From positions 868,001 through 932,000 of the forward strand of contig NZ_FNSM01000001.1 of assembly GCF_900105415.1 (NCBI RefSeq): a stretch of 64,000 bases of DNA, read 5' to 3'. Below the pieces are notes generated by a model that had not been told where the DNA came from, searched no databases, and saw only the letters and a list, made by a program, of their open reading frames with translations. Position numbers and translations under genes: made by a program. This document shows positions 16,709 to 25,198 of the stretch, one piece after another. Each line of letters begins with the position of its first letter. Position 1 is the stretch's first letter. The DNA is from Streptomyces sp. TLI_105 (lineage in GTDB: Bacteria > Actinomycetota > Actinomycetes > Streptomycetales > Streptomycetaceae).

Positions 16709-17175
16709 GTGCCTCCCGTATCCCTGGTCACCGCCCTCACCAGGGAGGCCGGGTTCACCGCCCCGGAGCTCGTGGAGGCGCTGTACGAGCGGCACAGGGA
16801 CCCGGCGGCCTGGCACCCGTACCCGAACACCGAGACCACGCTGCGCGCCCTGCGCGACCGTGGGTCCCGGTGGCCGTCGTGAGCAACATCGGCTGGGACC
16901 TTCGTCCGGTGTTCCGGGCCCACGGGCTCGACACGCTGGTGGACGGCTACGTGCTGTCGTACGAGGTGGGGGCCCGGAAGCCCGATCCGGCGATCTTCCG
17001 GGCCGCCTGCGCGCTCCTCGGGCTCCCGCCGGCGGAGGTGCTCATGGTCGGGGACAGCCGGCCCGCCGACGGCGGTGCCCGGGCGCTCGGGTGCCCGGTG
17101 CACTTCGTCGACCCGCTGCCCGCGGACCTGCGGCCGTCCGCCCTGGCACCGGTCCTGGAGCGGGTCGCCGGCTGA
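16709..17175 (+). pseudogene. HAD hydrolase, N-terminally truncated and frameshifted
   Basis: The first 50 codons read in one frame (ELVEALYERHRDPAAWHPYP, LRALRDRG). The rest reads in another (VAVVSNIGWDLRPVF, YEVGARKPDPAIF, MVGDSRPADGGA). Together they give a normal HAD-IA core. Adding one G to the GGG at about 16862 would restore LRDRGVPVAVVSN. The DxD nucleophile motif that belongs at the N-terminus is absent, since a terminator hairpin sits directly upstream. So the gene is dead even if the frameshift were a sequencing error. Confidence 0.75.
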
Positions 17176-17303
17176 GGGGGTGGCGTCCGTCACGCCGGTC
17201 GGGACCCGTCACGACGATCGGGACCCGTTCACGCCCCCGGTCGCCGACCCTGGAGCGGGCCGCCGGCCGAGGAAGCCCGGACCCGTCACGCCCCCGGTCG
17301 CCG
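17154..17303. repeat. Duplicated gene ends between converging HAD remnant and amidohydrolase
   Basis: A 24-nt block spanning the HAD stop (17154-17177) recurs at 17249-17272 with two changes, one turning TGA into CGA. A 19-nt block spanning the amidohydrolase stop (17285-17303) recurs at 17228-17246. Between them lie two 19-nt units of the type GTCACGnCGnTCGGGACCC. The ends of both convergent genes have been copied into the gap. Confidence 0.7.
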
Positions 17304-18947
17304 GTCCACGACCACCTCGCCGCCCACCACGACCGTCTCCGCCACCGTCCCCGGGATCTCCTCGGGGGCGATGCGGAGGATGTCGCGGGAGAGGACGACG
17401 AAGTCGGCGAGTTTGCCGACCGTCAGCGAGCCCCGCTCGTGCTCCAGGAAGTTGGCGTAGGCCGAGCCCATCGTGTAGCCCTCGACGGCGGTGGCGACGT
17501 CGATCGTCTCGCCGGCCGTCCAGGCCTCGCCGCCGCCGGGCGGCCGGCGGGTGACGGCCGCGTGGATGCCCACCATGGGGTCCATCTCGGCGACGTTCCA
17601 GTCGCTGGAGAGCGCGAGGACCGCACCGGCCGCGTGCAGGCTGCGCAGCGGCCAGGCCTTGTGCCAGCGCTCGGGGCCGACGTTCTCGGCCCAGTCCTGG
17701 CCGGGTCCGGCGATGTCGGGGGCGGCGTGCCGGGGCTGCATGCAGGCGACGACGCCGAGCTCGGCGAAGCGCGGGGTGTCGGCCGGGTCGAGGCACTCGA
17801 CGTGGACGACCTGGTGGCGGGCGTCGCGCGGCCCGTTGACGGCGCGGGCCCGCTCGACGGCGTCGAGGACGGTGCGGATGCCCCGGTCGCCGGTGGCGTG
17901 GACGAAGCACTGGAAGCCGCGCGCGTCGAGCCGGGTGAGCAGCTCGGCGAACTCCTCGGGCGGGTAGAACGTGTCGCCGCGGTGGTGGGAGCAGCCGACG
18001 TACGGCTCCAGGAGGGCGGCGGTGCGGGGTTCGACGACGTCGTCGATGTACAGCTTGAGCGGTCCGACCCGCAGCCGGTCGTCGGCGTACTCGTCGGCCG
18101 CCGTCTCGAAGTCGTCCAGGTCCGCTTCGGTGGTCCCGCGCGGGTGGAAGAGCGCGGCGACGATCCGGGAGCGGAGCCGGCCCTCGGCGCGGGCGCGCTC
18201 GAAGAGGGCGAGGTCGTCGAGGGAGTTCTGCGGTTCGACGACGGTGGTGATGCCGTAGCCGATGGCGTCGTCCAGGCTCTTGGCGAGCCGTCCGTACTGC
18301 CGGTCGGGCGACGCCCAGGGGAGGCCGAGCTCGCGCAGGGCGCGGTGGCCTTCGCGGGAGAGGCCCTTGACGGCGAAGTCCTTGACGAATCCGGTGGGCT
18401 CGCCGGTGGCGGGGTCGGTGACGGCCCGTCCGAAGGGCAACTCGGTGTGGTCTCGGTCGACGCCGAGGCGGCGGAGGGCGGCGGTGTTGAGCCAGGCGGT
18501 GTGGACGTCGTAGCTGAGGACGAGGGCGGGGGTGTCCCCGGTGGCCGGGTCGAGGTCGGCCGCGGTGGGCATCCGTCCGTCGGGGATCGCGGAGTAGTCG
18601 AAGGCCTCGGCCTCGATCCACCCGGCGTCCGGGTGGGCCGCGTGCCAGGTGCGGATGCGCTGGTGGATGGCGTCGAGGGTGCGGGCTCCGGCGAGCTGGA
18701 CGCAGGCGTCGTCGGAGCCGAGGCGGACGTGGTTGTGGGCGTCGACGAAGCCGGGCAGGACGAGTCGGCCGCCGGCGTCGAGGATCCGGGTCTCGGGGCC
18801 CGTCCAGTCGGCCGCTCCGGCGGCGGCGCCGATCCAGACGATGCGTCCGGCGCGGACGGCGAGGGCCTGGGCCTCGGGGAGCGCCGGGTCGACGGTGTGG
18901 ATGCGGGCCCCGGTGAGGACGAGGTCGGCGGGGGCGGTGCGGTTCAT
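17286..18947 (-). CDS. Amidohydrolase family protein (YtcJ-like)
   Basis: 553 residues, the usual size of YtcJ-type metal-dependent amidohydrolases. The N-terminal beta-sandwich holds ADLVLTGARIHTVDP, and the metal-binding HxH is in LPGFVDAHNHVRLGSDD. Further ligands lie in FVHATGDRGIRTVLDA, HVECLDP and ALSSDWNVAEMDPM. The C-terminus returns to the sandwich (VGKLADFVVLSRDI). The natural substrate is not known; relatives cleave N-substituted formamides and similar bonds. It is 66 nt downstream of an NCS1 permease, so the pair probably imports and hydrolyses a nitrogenous ring or amide compound. Confidence 0.88.
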   Translation of the reverse strand: MNRTAPADLVLTGARIHTVDPALPEAQALAVRAGRIVWIGAAAGAADWTGPETRILDAGGRLVLPGFVDAHNHVRLGSDDACVQLAGARTLDAIHQRIRTWHAAHPDAGWIEAEAFDYSAIPDGRMPTAADLDPATGDTPALVLSYDVHTAWLNTAALRRLGVDRDHTELPFGRAVTDPATGEPTGFVKDFAVKGLSREGHRALRELGLPWASPDRQYGRLAKSLDDAIGYGITTVVEPQNSLDDLALFERARAEGRLRSRIVAALFHPRGTTEADLDDFETAADEYADDRLRVGPLKLYIDDVVEPRTAALLEPYVGCSHHRGDTFYPPEEFAELLTRLDARGFQCFVHATGDRGIRTVLDAVERARAVNGPRDARHQVVHVECLDPADTPRFAELGVVACMQPRHAAPDIAGPGQDWAENVGPERWHKAWPLRSLHAAGAVLALSSDWNVAEMDPMVGIHAAVTRRPPGGGEAWTAGETIDVATAVEGYTMGSAYANFLEHERGSLTVGKLADFVVLSRDILRIAPEEIPGTVAETVVVGGEVVVDRRPGA

Positions 18948-18976
18948 GGGGCGGGGCTCCGTGTCGTACGGGAGGG

Positions 18977-19027
18977 CGGTTACCGGACGGGGGCGTTGAC
19001 TGAACGGGGGCGGTTACTGGACGGGGG
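18977..19027. repeat. Triplicated 17-bp unit at the permease stop codon
   Basis: CGGTTACCGGACGGGGG, CGTTGACTGAACGGGGG and CGGTTACTGGACGGGGG stand head to tail at 18977, 18994 and 19011. The last unit contains the permease stop (TAA on the minus strand at 19014-19016); the other two follow it in the spacer. Confidence 0.8.
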
Positions 19028-20417
19028 TCACGGTGCGGCGGGCGAGGAGCACGTACACCAGGGCGGAGACGACGGCGCCGAGGAGCGTGAGGTCCGCGCC
19101 GCCGAGCAGGGCGACGAGGGGGCCGGTCCACAGCTCGGAGTCGCAGGTGAGCGCGGAGAAGAGGAGGCCGGCGAGGAGGGCTGTCAGGCCGGCCGGGTGC
19201 CAGCCGGAGCGGTACCAGTAGGCGCCGCCGGTGTCCGCGTGCAGGGCGGCGGAGTCGTAGGTGCAGCGGCGGAGCACCATGTCGGCGAGGAAGACCCCGC
19301 CCCAGGGGGCGAAGACGATGATCAGGAGGGAGAGGAAGGAGAGGAGGGAGGTGGTGAAGTCGGTGAGGAAGAGCGCGCCGAGTGAGCCGACGGCGGTGAC
19401 GGCCGCGCTGATGACGATGGCGCGGGCCCGGCTCCAGGGGATGCCGAGGACCTGGAGGTTCAGGCTCGACGAGTAGAGCGTGATGATCGAGTTGGTGACG
19501 GAGCCGCCGAGCACCAGGGCGAGGAAGAGGGGCTGGAACCAGCCCGGGAGGAGGCTCTCGGTGCCCGCGACGGCGTCGGTCATGTCGACCTGGGTGGCGG
19601 CGGCCACTCCGGCGATGCCGAGGGCGACGGAGGAGACGAAGCCGCCGAGGGCGCCGCTCCAGGTGACGGCCTTGAGGCTGGTGGTGCGGGGCAGGTAGCG
19701 GGTGTAGTCGGCGGGCATGGGGAGGTACGAGAAGGGGCCGGCGAGCATGACGACGAAGGCGAGGCTCCAGCCGGAGGCGCCGGGCGCGGCGGCGGGGGCG
19801 GAGGTGTCGGCGCCGGGCAGGACGAGGGCGAGCAGGGCGGCGAAGCCGGCGGCGAGGACGTACGCCATCCAGCGCTCGGCGAACTGGACGGTGGCGTGGC
19901 CCCAGAGGGCGACGGCGAAGGTCAGCGCGAGGGTGACGGCGAGCGCGAGGGCGCGGGCGGTGTGTCCGCCGTGCCAGCCGAGGTCGGTGAAGAAGGCTTC
20001 GAGGGCGAGGGTGCCGACCACGGTGTTGACGATGGTGTAGCCGATGCTGACGATCCAGTTCAGCAGGCCGGCGGGCCAGTTGCCGCGGCGGCCGAAGGCC
20101 GCGCGGGAGATGACGAGGGTGGCGGTGCCGGTGCGCACGCCGCTGAGGCCGGCCGCGCCGATGGCGAGGAAGGAGAGGCCGCCGAGCACGACGACGGCGG
20201 TGGCCTGCCAGAAGGAGAGTCCGAAGGCGACGGCGAGGGCGCCGTTGATGACGTAGGTGAAGGTGAGGTTCGAGCCGAACCAGAGCCAGAAGACGTCCTT
20301 GGCCCCGCCGTGCCGTTCGGCGTCGGGGATGGGGTCGATCCCGTGCTCCTCGACCTGGAAGACCTCGTCGGTCGCTGTCCGGCCCGTGGCCACGGGCACC
20401 GTCTCGCGTTCGAGCAC
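19014..20417 (-). CDS. NCS1 family nucleobase:cation symporter
   Basis: 467 residues, 12 hydrophobic segments. The NCS1 signature region is FWLWFGSNLTFTYVINGAL near residue 43, with VSIGYTIVNTVVGTLALEAF and PADYTRYLPR further on, typical of cytosine/purine/allantoin permeases (CodB/PurP group). It sits upstream of the YtcJ-like amidohydrolase in the same orientation. A 43-bp perfect inverted repeat lies 23 nt ahead of its start, with a TetR gene on the other side, so expression is probably induced by the transported compound. Confidence 0.9.
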   Translation of the reverse strand: MLERETVPVATGRTATDEVFQVEEHGIDPIPDAERHGGAKDVFWLWFGSNLTFTYVINGALAVAFGLSFWQATAVVVLGGLSFLAIGAAGLSGVRTGTATLVISRAAFGRRGNWPAGLLNWIVSIGYTIVNTVVGTLALEAFFTDLGWHGGHTARALALAVTLALTFAVALWGHATVQFAERWMAYVLAAGFAALLALVLPGADTSAPAAAPGASGWSLAFVVMLAGPFSYLPMPADYTRYLPRTTSLKAVTWSGALGGFVSSVALGIAGVAAATQVDMTDAVAGTESLLPGWFQPLFLALVLGGSVTNSIITLYSSSLNLQVLGIPWSRARAIVISAAVTAVGSLGALFLTDFTTSLLSFLSLLIIVFAPWGGVFLADMVLRRCTYDSAALHADTGGAYWYRSGWHPAGLTALLAGLLFSALTCDSELWTGPLVALLGGADLTLLGAVVSALVYVLLARRTVTPVQ

Positions 20418-20439
20418 GCCGCACTCCTGTCGTGGATGC

Positions 20440-20482
20440 CATCTTGAATGCCGTTCTAAGTTTTAGAACGGCATTCAAGATG
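20440..20482. promoter_or_regulatory. Perfect 20-bp-arm inverted repeat, TetR operator
   Basis: Left arm 20440-20459 begins CATCTTGAATGCC; right arm 20463-20482 is its exact complement; the centre is GTT. It is A/T-richer than its surroundings and also contains the sub-palindrome TTAGAACG/CGTTCTAA. The length and perfection are unusual for a natural operator and fit two TetR dimers on the divergent permease/tetR promoters. Confidence 0.8.
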
Positions 20483-20579
20483 CGCGAGGGTTCTGGCCAC
20501 GTCAAGACCTCGGGAGGTTGCGGTTAAGGTCGACCCCGGACACGGGAGTCGATGGAACGGCAGGACGGGGACGGCGGCG

Positions 20580-21197
20580 GTGGCAGGCGCGGCACGACGG
20601 CGGGACGGGAACGTCACCCAGGAGCGGATGCTGGAGGAGGCCATGGCGGCGATCGCCGAGGACGGCCTCGCCTCCCTCACCATGTCGGCGCTCGCCGAGC
20701 GGCTCGGCACCAGCGGCGGCCACATCCTGTACTACTTCGGCAGCAAGGACCTGCTGCTGCTCGCCGCCCTCCGGTGGAGCGAGGCCGCGCTCGCCGAGGA
20801 GCGGCGCGCGCTCCTCGCCCGGCGGATCACGGCCGAGCGCAAGCTCGACCTCTTCCTGCGGCTCTACCTCCCGCGCGGCCCGCGCGATCCGCGCTGGACC
20901 CTGTGGATCGAGCTCTGGGCCCGCACCCCCGGCAACACGGCACTCCGCGAGGCGCAGGCCGAACTGGACACGGGCTGGCAGGAGGACCTGGAGAACCTGC
21001 TCACGGCGGGCGCGGCACGACGGCGCTTCGCCCCGCTGGACGCCGCCGCCCGCGCCTCCGAACTCCTGGCCCTCCTCGACGGGTTGAGCACCCGGGTGGT
21101 CCTCGGCCAGGAGTCGGGCCGGGACCTCCGGCCCGCCCTCGAGGCCGCGCGCTCGGCGGCGCGCGCCCTGGTCCCCCCGTACCCTTCGAGCGAGTGA
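20580..21197 (+). CDS. TetR family transcriptional regulator
   Basis: 205 residues. N-terminal helix-turn-helix: MLEEAMAAIAEDGLASLTMS, ALAERLGTSGGHILYYFGSK. The C-terminal helices (RWSEAALAEERRALLARR, LWIELWARTPGNTALREAQ) match the RutR/BetI-like branch. GTG start, modest GGGGACGG ahead of it. Divergent from the NCS1 permease/amidohydrolase pair, which it should control through the 43-bp palindrome. Confidence 0.9.
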   Translation: MAGAARRRDGNVTQERMLEEAMAAIAEDGLASLTMSALAERLGTSGGHILYYFGSKDLLLLAALRWSEAALAEERRALLARRITAERKLDLFLRLYLPRGPRDPRWTLWIELWARTPGNTALREAQAELDTGWQEDLENLLTAGAARRRFAPLDAAARASELLALLDGLSTRVVLGQESGRDLRPALEAARSAARALVPPYPSSE

Positions 21198-21282
21198 CCC
21201 CTCTCCCTCAAGGACCCGCATCCCTCGAGTGACCCGCATCCCTCGAGGACCCCTATCCCTCAAGGACCCGTATCCCTCAGGT
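21181..21282. repeat. Tandem 17-18 bp repeats after tetR stop
   Basis: Five to six diverged units of the type ATCCCTCRAGGACCCG follow and include the tetR 3' end (the unit with CTTCGAGCGAGTGACCC carries the TGA stop). Several later units keep a TGACCC or GGACCC ending. Confidence 0.7.
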
Positions 21283-21305
21283 GAACACGGGGCGGTGACG
21301 GAGCA

Positions 21306-22748
21306 TCAGCCCCGGTAGGCCTCCAGGAGACGCAGCCACGCCTCGCTCAGCGTCGGGTACGCGGGGACGGCGTGCCACAGGCGGGCGATCGGCACCTCGC
21401 CCGCGACGGCGACGGTCGCCGAGTGGAGGAGCTCCCCGATGCCGGGCCCCACGAAGGCGGCGCCGAGGACCACCTCCCGGTCCAGGTCGACGACCATCCG
21501 GGCGTGCCCCCGGTACCCCTGGGCGTAGAGCCCGGCCCCGGCGACCTGTCGCATGTCGAGGTCCACGGCCCGGACCCGGTGCCCGGCGCGCTCCGCCTCG
21601 GCGAGGGTGAGCCCGACGGAGGCCGCCTCGGGGTCGCTGAACACGACCTGCGGCACGGCGGCGTGGTCGGCGGTGGCCACGTGCGCGCCCCATCGTCCGG
21701 TGTCCAGGGAGGCGTCGCCCCGCGCGCGGGCGGCGATCGCGGCACCCGCGATCCGGGCCTGGTACTTGCCCTGGTGGGTCATGAGCGCGCGGTGGTTGAC
21801 GTCGCCGACGGCGTAGAGCCAGTCGCTCCCGGTGACCCGCAGGGTGTCGTCGACGTCGAGCCAGGAGCCCGGCGTCAGGCCGACCGTCTCCAGGCCGACG
21901 TCCTCGGTGCGCGGCTTCCGGCCGGTCGCGAAGAGCACCTCGTCGCCCTCCACGTGGTCGCCGCCCTCCAGGACCACGGTGACCGGTCCGCTGCCCCCGT
22001 CGCGCACCACCGCGCTCACCGTCACGCCCGTACGGATGTCCGCGCCGCGCGCGCCGAGCGCGGCGGCCACGTGCTCGCCGAGGAACGGCTCCATGCGCGG
22101 CAGCAGCCCCCCGCCCCGTACGAGCAGGGTCACCTTCGACCCGAGGGCCTGCCACGCGGTGGCCATCTCCACGCCCACCACTCCCCCGCCGACCACGACG
22201 AGCCGCTCGGGCACCCGGTCGGAGCTGGTCGCCTCCCGGCTGGTCCAGGGATGCGCCCCGGGCAGGCCCGGCAGTTCCGGCAGGAGGGCGCGGGTGCCGG
22301 TGCAGACGGCGACCGCGTGCCGGGCGGTGAGCACGTGCCGCTCGCCCTCGGGGCCCGCGACCTCCACCCGGCGCGGCCCGAGGAGCCTTCCATGACCCCG
22401 GAAGACCCGGACGCCCACGGAGTCCAGCCAGTCGAGCTGGCCCTCGTCCTTCCAGTGCCCGACGACCTTGTCCCGGTGGGCGAAGACCTCCATCGCGTCC
22501 AGCGGGCCGTAGACCGACTCGCGCAGACCGGCGACCTTGCGGGCGTCGGAGCGGGCGATCGCGGGGCGGAGCAGCGCCTTGCTGGGCATGCACGCCCAGT
22601 ACGAGCACTCGCCGCCGATCAGCTCGCTCTCGACGATCGCCGCGGTGAGGCCGCCGGCCCGCACCCGGTCGACGACGTTCTCGCCGACCGGGCCCGCGCC
22701 GATCACGACGACGTCGTAGGTGTGCTCGTCTTCCACCGTTCGTGTCAT
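21306..22748 (-). CDS. FAD-dependent pyridine nucleotide-disulfide oxidoreductase
   Basis: 480 residues of the dihydrolipoamide dehydrogenase/mercuric reductase superfamily. FAD motif VVVIGAGPVGENVVDRV near residue 13, redox-active disulfide CSYWAC in GGECSYWACMPSKAL, NAD(P)-binding VVVGGGVVGVEMATAW, and second FAD motif WLYAVGDVNHRALMTHQGKY. The C-terminal dimer domain ends in HAVPAYPTLSEAWLRLL with the His/Glu pair position occupied by H...P.LSE. The substrate is uncertain. Start ATG 22746-22748. Divergent from thioredoxin at 114 nt, so a thiol-redox role is attractive. Confidence 0.9.
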   Translation of the reverse strand: MTRTVEDEHTYDVVVIGAGPVGENVVDRVRAGGLTAAIVESELIGGECSYWACMPSKALLRPAIARSDARKVAGLRESVYGPLDAMEVFAHRDKVVGHWKDEGQLDWLDSVGVRVFRGHGRLLGPRRVEVAGPEGERHVLTARHAVAVCTGTRALLPELPGLPGAHPWTSREATSSDRVPERLVVVGGGVVGVEMATAWQALGSKVTLLVRGGGLLPRMEPFLGEHVAAALGARGADIRTGVTVSAVVRDGGSGPVTVVLEGGDHVEGDEVLFATGRKPRTEDVGLETVGLTPGSWLDVDDTLRVTGSDWLYAVGDVNHRALMTHQGKYQARIAGAAIAARARGDASLDTGRWGAHVATADHAAVPQVVFSDPEAASVGLTLAEAERAGHRVRAVDLDMRQVAGAGLYAQGYRGHARMVVDLDREVVLGAAFVGPGIGELLHSATVAVAGEVPIARLWHAVPAYPTLSEAWLRLLEAYRG

Positions 22749-22862
22749 GGGTCCCAGTCTGGTGCCGGAGGCACGGAATAGCGCGGCTCGATACGCCGTT
22801 GTGCCGGGCGAGTCCCCAGGGGACCGTGAGGACACCGCCAGGAGACCCGAAAGGTAGGCAGT

Positions 22863-23228
22863 ATGAGCACCGTAGAGCTCACCAAGGACAACTTCGACGA
22901 GATCGTGAGCGGGAACGAGTTCGTGCTCATCGATTTCTGGGCTTCGTGGTGCGGTCCCTGCCGTCAGTTCGCCCCGGTCTTCGAGGCGGCGTCCGAGCGG
23001 CACCAGGACCTCGTCTTCGCCAAGGTGGACACCGAGGCGCAGCAGGAGCTGGCGGCCGCGTTCGAGATCCGCTCGATCCCGACCCTGATGATCGTCCGTG
23101 ACAACGTGGCCGTGTTCGCGCAGCCCGGCGCGCTGCCGGAGACCGCGCTGGAGGACGTCATCGGTCAGGCGCGGCAGCTGGACATGGCCGAGGTCCGCAA
23201 GTCCATCGCGGACGCGCAGCAGAAGTGA
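22863..23228 (+). CDS. trxA: Thioredoxin
   Basis: 121 residues with the full thioredoxin fold and active site WASWCGPCRQFAPVF (residues about 28-42), plus the cis-proline in IRSIPTLMIV. Cytoplasmic protein-disulfide reductase. ATG start with AAAGGTAGG upstream. Extended about 10 residues at the C-terminus relative to E. coli thioredoxin. Divergent from the disulfide oxidoreductase, suggesting shared oxidative-stress regulation. A strong terminator follows. Confidence 0.95.
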   Translation: MSTVELTKDNFDEIVSGNEFVLIDFWASWCGPCRQFAPVFEAASERHQDLVFAKVDTEAQQELAAAFEIRSIPTLMIVRDNVAVFAQPGALPETALEDVIGQARQLDMAEVRKSIADAQQK

Positions 23229-23234
23229 CCCACC

Positions 23235-23273
23235 GCGAGAGGGGTGCGGGAGGCCCTCCCGTACCCCTCTCGC
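23235..23273 (+). terminator. Terminator after thioredoxin
   Basis: Arms of 19 nt (GCGAGAGGGGTGCGGGAGG and its near-perfect complement) separated by one C, 6 nt after the stop. The central bases must open to form the loop. It probably works in both directions for the converging thiolase. Confidence 0.75.
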
Positions 23274-23282
23274 GTGCATCGG

Positions 23283-23345
23283 GCCCCGCTGTGGGGCCGT
23301 CAAACCCCGCTGGTGGCCCCGTCAACCCCGCTGTGGGGCCCGTCA
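23283..23345. repeat. Three 21-bp tandem units starting at the thiolase stop codon
   Basis: On the minus strand three units begin TGACGG and end CAGCGGGGT-like sequence (23325-23345, 23304-23324, 23283-23303). The TGA of the first unit is the thiolase stop. Each unit can also fold as a small hairpin (CCCCGCTGTGGGG). Confidence 0.8.
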
Positions 23346-24530
23346 GCGCTCCAGGACCAGCGCGAGGCCCTGGCCGACGCCGATGCAGAGCGCCGCGAGG
23401 CCCGTGCCGGAGCCGGCCGCGGCGAGCTGGTGCGCCACCGAGCCGGCCAGCCGGGCGCCGGACGCGCCCAGCGGGTGACCGATCGCGACCGCTCCACCGC
23501 GGGGATTCACGATCTCGGGGTCGAGTTCCGGCCATTCGGCGAGGCAGCCGAGCGACTGGGCCGCGAAGGCCTCGTTGAGCTCGAAGGTCGTCAGGTCCGC
23601 GAAGGAGCGACCGGCCTTCTCCAGGGCCCGGTGGACCGCCGCGACCGGGCCGAGGCCGAAGAGCTGGGGCTCGATCCCGGTGACCGCGGAGGTGCGGATC
23701 CGGGCGAGGGGTTCCCGGCCGGTCTCGCGCAGCCCGTCCTCGTCGACGAGGAGCAGCGCCGCCGCTCCGTCGTTGAGCGGCGAGGAGTTGCCCGGCGTGA
23801 CCGTGCCGCCGTCGGGGCGGAACGCGGGCTTCAGCTTGGCGAGGGCCTCCATGGAGGTGTTGTCGCGGATGCACTCGTCGCGGGTCAGCTCCGCCCCGGG
23901 GTAGGGGACGACCTCGTCGTCGTACAGCCCCTTCGCCCAGGCCTCGGCCGCCTTGCGGTGGCTGGCGAGGGCGAAGGCGTCCTGCTGCTCGCGGGTGATG
24001 CCGTGCTTGTCGGCGACGAGCTCCGCGCCCTCGCCCAGCGCGACCGTCCACTCGGCGGGCATCTTCGGGTTCGTCATGCGCCAGCCGAGGGTCGTGGAGT
24101 GGAGCTGCTGGTGGCCGGCGGGGAAGGCCCGCTCGGGCTTCTGCAGGACCCAGGGGGCGCGGGACATCGATTCGACGCCGCCCGCGATCGCCACGGAGGC
24201 GTCACCGAGGGCGATGGCGCGGGCGGCCTGTATGACGGCCTCCAGGCCGGAGCCGCAGAGGCGGTTGACGGTGACGCCGGGGACGGTGACGGGCAGTCCG
24301 GCGAGGAGGACGGCCATGCGCGCGACGTCGCGGTTGTCCTCGCCCGCGCCGTTGGCGTCGCCGAAGTAGACGTCGTCCACGCGCGCGGGGTCGAGCGCGG
24401 GCGAACGGTCGACGAGCGCGCGGACGACGTGGGCCGCGAGGTCGTCGGGGCGCACGGAGGCGAGGGCGCCCCCGAACTTCCCGATCGGAGTGCGGACGGC
24501 GTCGACGATGTAGACGTCGCGGATGCTCAT
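23343..24530 (-). CDS. Thiolase family protein (acetyl-CoA acetyltransferase / 3-oxoadipyl-CoA thiolase type)
   Basis: 395 residues, normal for tetrameric cytosolic thiolases. N-terminal RTPIGKFGGALASV, the acyl-cysteine in TVNRLCGSGLEAVIQAA (Cys about 91), the second motif NPRGGAVAIGHPLGASGARL with the catalytic His, and the C-terminal CIGVGQGLALVLE with the second Cys. The ATG at 24528-24530 has GGGAGAGAG upstream. Substrate length cannot be fixed from sequence. No paired dehydrogenase or CoA-transferase lies beside it, so it may serve general acetoacetyl-CoA or beta-ketoadipyl-CoA metabolism. Confidence 0.92.
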   Translation of the reverse strand: MSIRDVYIVDAVRTPIGKFGGALASVRPDDLAAHVVRALVDRSPALDPARVDDVYFGDANGAGEDNRDVARMAVLLAGLPVTVPGVTVNRLCGSGLEAVIQAARAIALGDASVAIAGGVESMSRAPWVLQKPERAFPAGHQQLHSTTLGWRMTNPKMPAEWTVALGEGAELVADKHGITREQQDAFALASHRKAAEAWAKGLYDDEVVPYPGAELTRDECIRDNTSMEALAKLKPAFRPDGGTVTPGNSSPLNDGAAALLLVDEDGLRETGREPLARIRTSAVTGIEPQLFGLGPVAAVHRALEKAGRSFADLTTFELNEAFAAQSLGCLAEWPELDPEIVNPRGGAVAIGHPLGASGARLAGSVAHQLAAAGSGTGLAALCIGVGQGLALVLER

Positions 24531-24683
24531 CGGTTCTCTCTCCCACGTGACCTGCGAACGACTCTGTTCGCCTGGTGAAGCAATCTTCGCCCCATCGGGC
24601 GCGCAGAGTCTCTGCCCGGCGGCCCCTCGTGTCAACGGGTCGTTTCGGGACAGGCCGGACCGATGGCGGGGAAGTGCGCGGGT

Positions 24684-24953
24684 TCAGCCGTGCGCGACGG
24701 GGCGGACCAGGGCCGTGAGGCCGTAGTCGAGCTCGCGGCCGTCGACGAGGAGCGCCTCGACGGTGTCCGTCTCGGGGTCGATGTCGGCCCGGATGCCGTG
24801 TCCCTCGTAGATCGGGTAGCCCGTCTCGCCGTGCCGTCCGGTGGCCTCGACGACGGCCGAGCGGACGGCGCTGTCCGCGACGGCGGCGCCGCCGCGGTCC
24901 TCTACGTGCTCGGGCACCAGCAGGATCTCGAACCGCTTCGGAACAGTGCTCAT
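24684..24953 (-). CDS. Conserved small hypothetical protein
   Basis: 89 residues, starting MSTVPKRFEILLVPEHVED and containing GYPIYEGHGIRADIDPETD. Composition is that of a small soluble protein, mostly beta by appearance. Codon use is normal for the organism, which supports a real gene. No family or function recognised. It lies alone between thiolase and the LacI gene. Confidence 0.6.
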   Translation of the reverse strand: MSTVPKRFEILLVPEHVEDRGGAAVADSAVRSAVVEATGRHGETGYPIYEGHGIRADIDPETDTVEALLVDGRELDYGLTALVRPVAHG

Positions 24954-25007
24954 GCACCGAAGCTAAGCGCTGGGCCGGGCTCGCGCCGGACGACGCCCCT
25001 GGAGGGC

Positions 25008-25198
25008 GGGGGCTCGCCTCGAATCCGCCCCGGACGCGGGGACCCGGCTCGCCCCCGCCGGATGCCACAGGCCTCGGCTCGGCTCCCGCGGACGACCTCC
25101 TCGGATGCGGGGGGCTCGCCTCGAATCCGCCCCGGACGCTTGGCCCGGCTCGCCTTCCGGATGCCAGAGGCCTCAGCTCGACTCCCGTCGGACGACCC
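25008..25198. repeat. Two 90-bp direct repeats spanning the LacI gene end
   Basis: Unit A 25008-25098 and unit B 25110-25198 share long identical blocks (such as GGGGGCTCGCCTCGAATCC and CCCGGCTCGCC) with a 102-bp period. Unit B includes the lacI stop region; unit A lies in the spacer, and a third partial copy is seen at 24979-25007. Read on the minus strand they give tandem peptides of the type RGEPPASEEVVRGSRAEA, which is not evidence of coding. Confidence 0.75.

Noticed and set aside
15903..19385. Plus-strand open frame of 1160 codons
   Set aside because: Runs through DUF305 in another frame and antisense through the amidohydrolase and permease; no domain recognisable.
17209..20505. Minus-strand open frame of 1098 codons
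   Set aside because: Arg/Pro/His-rich alternative frame over the amidohydrolase and NCS1 genes, whose real frames hold clear motifs.
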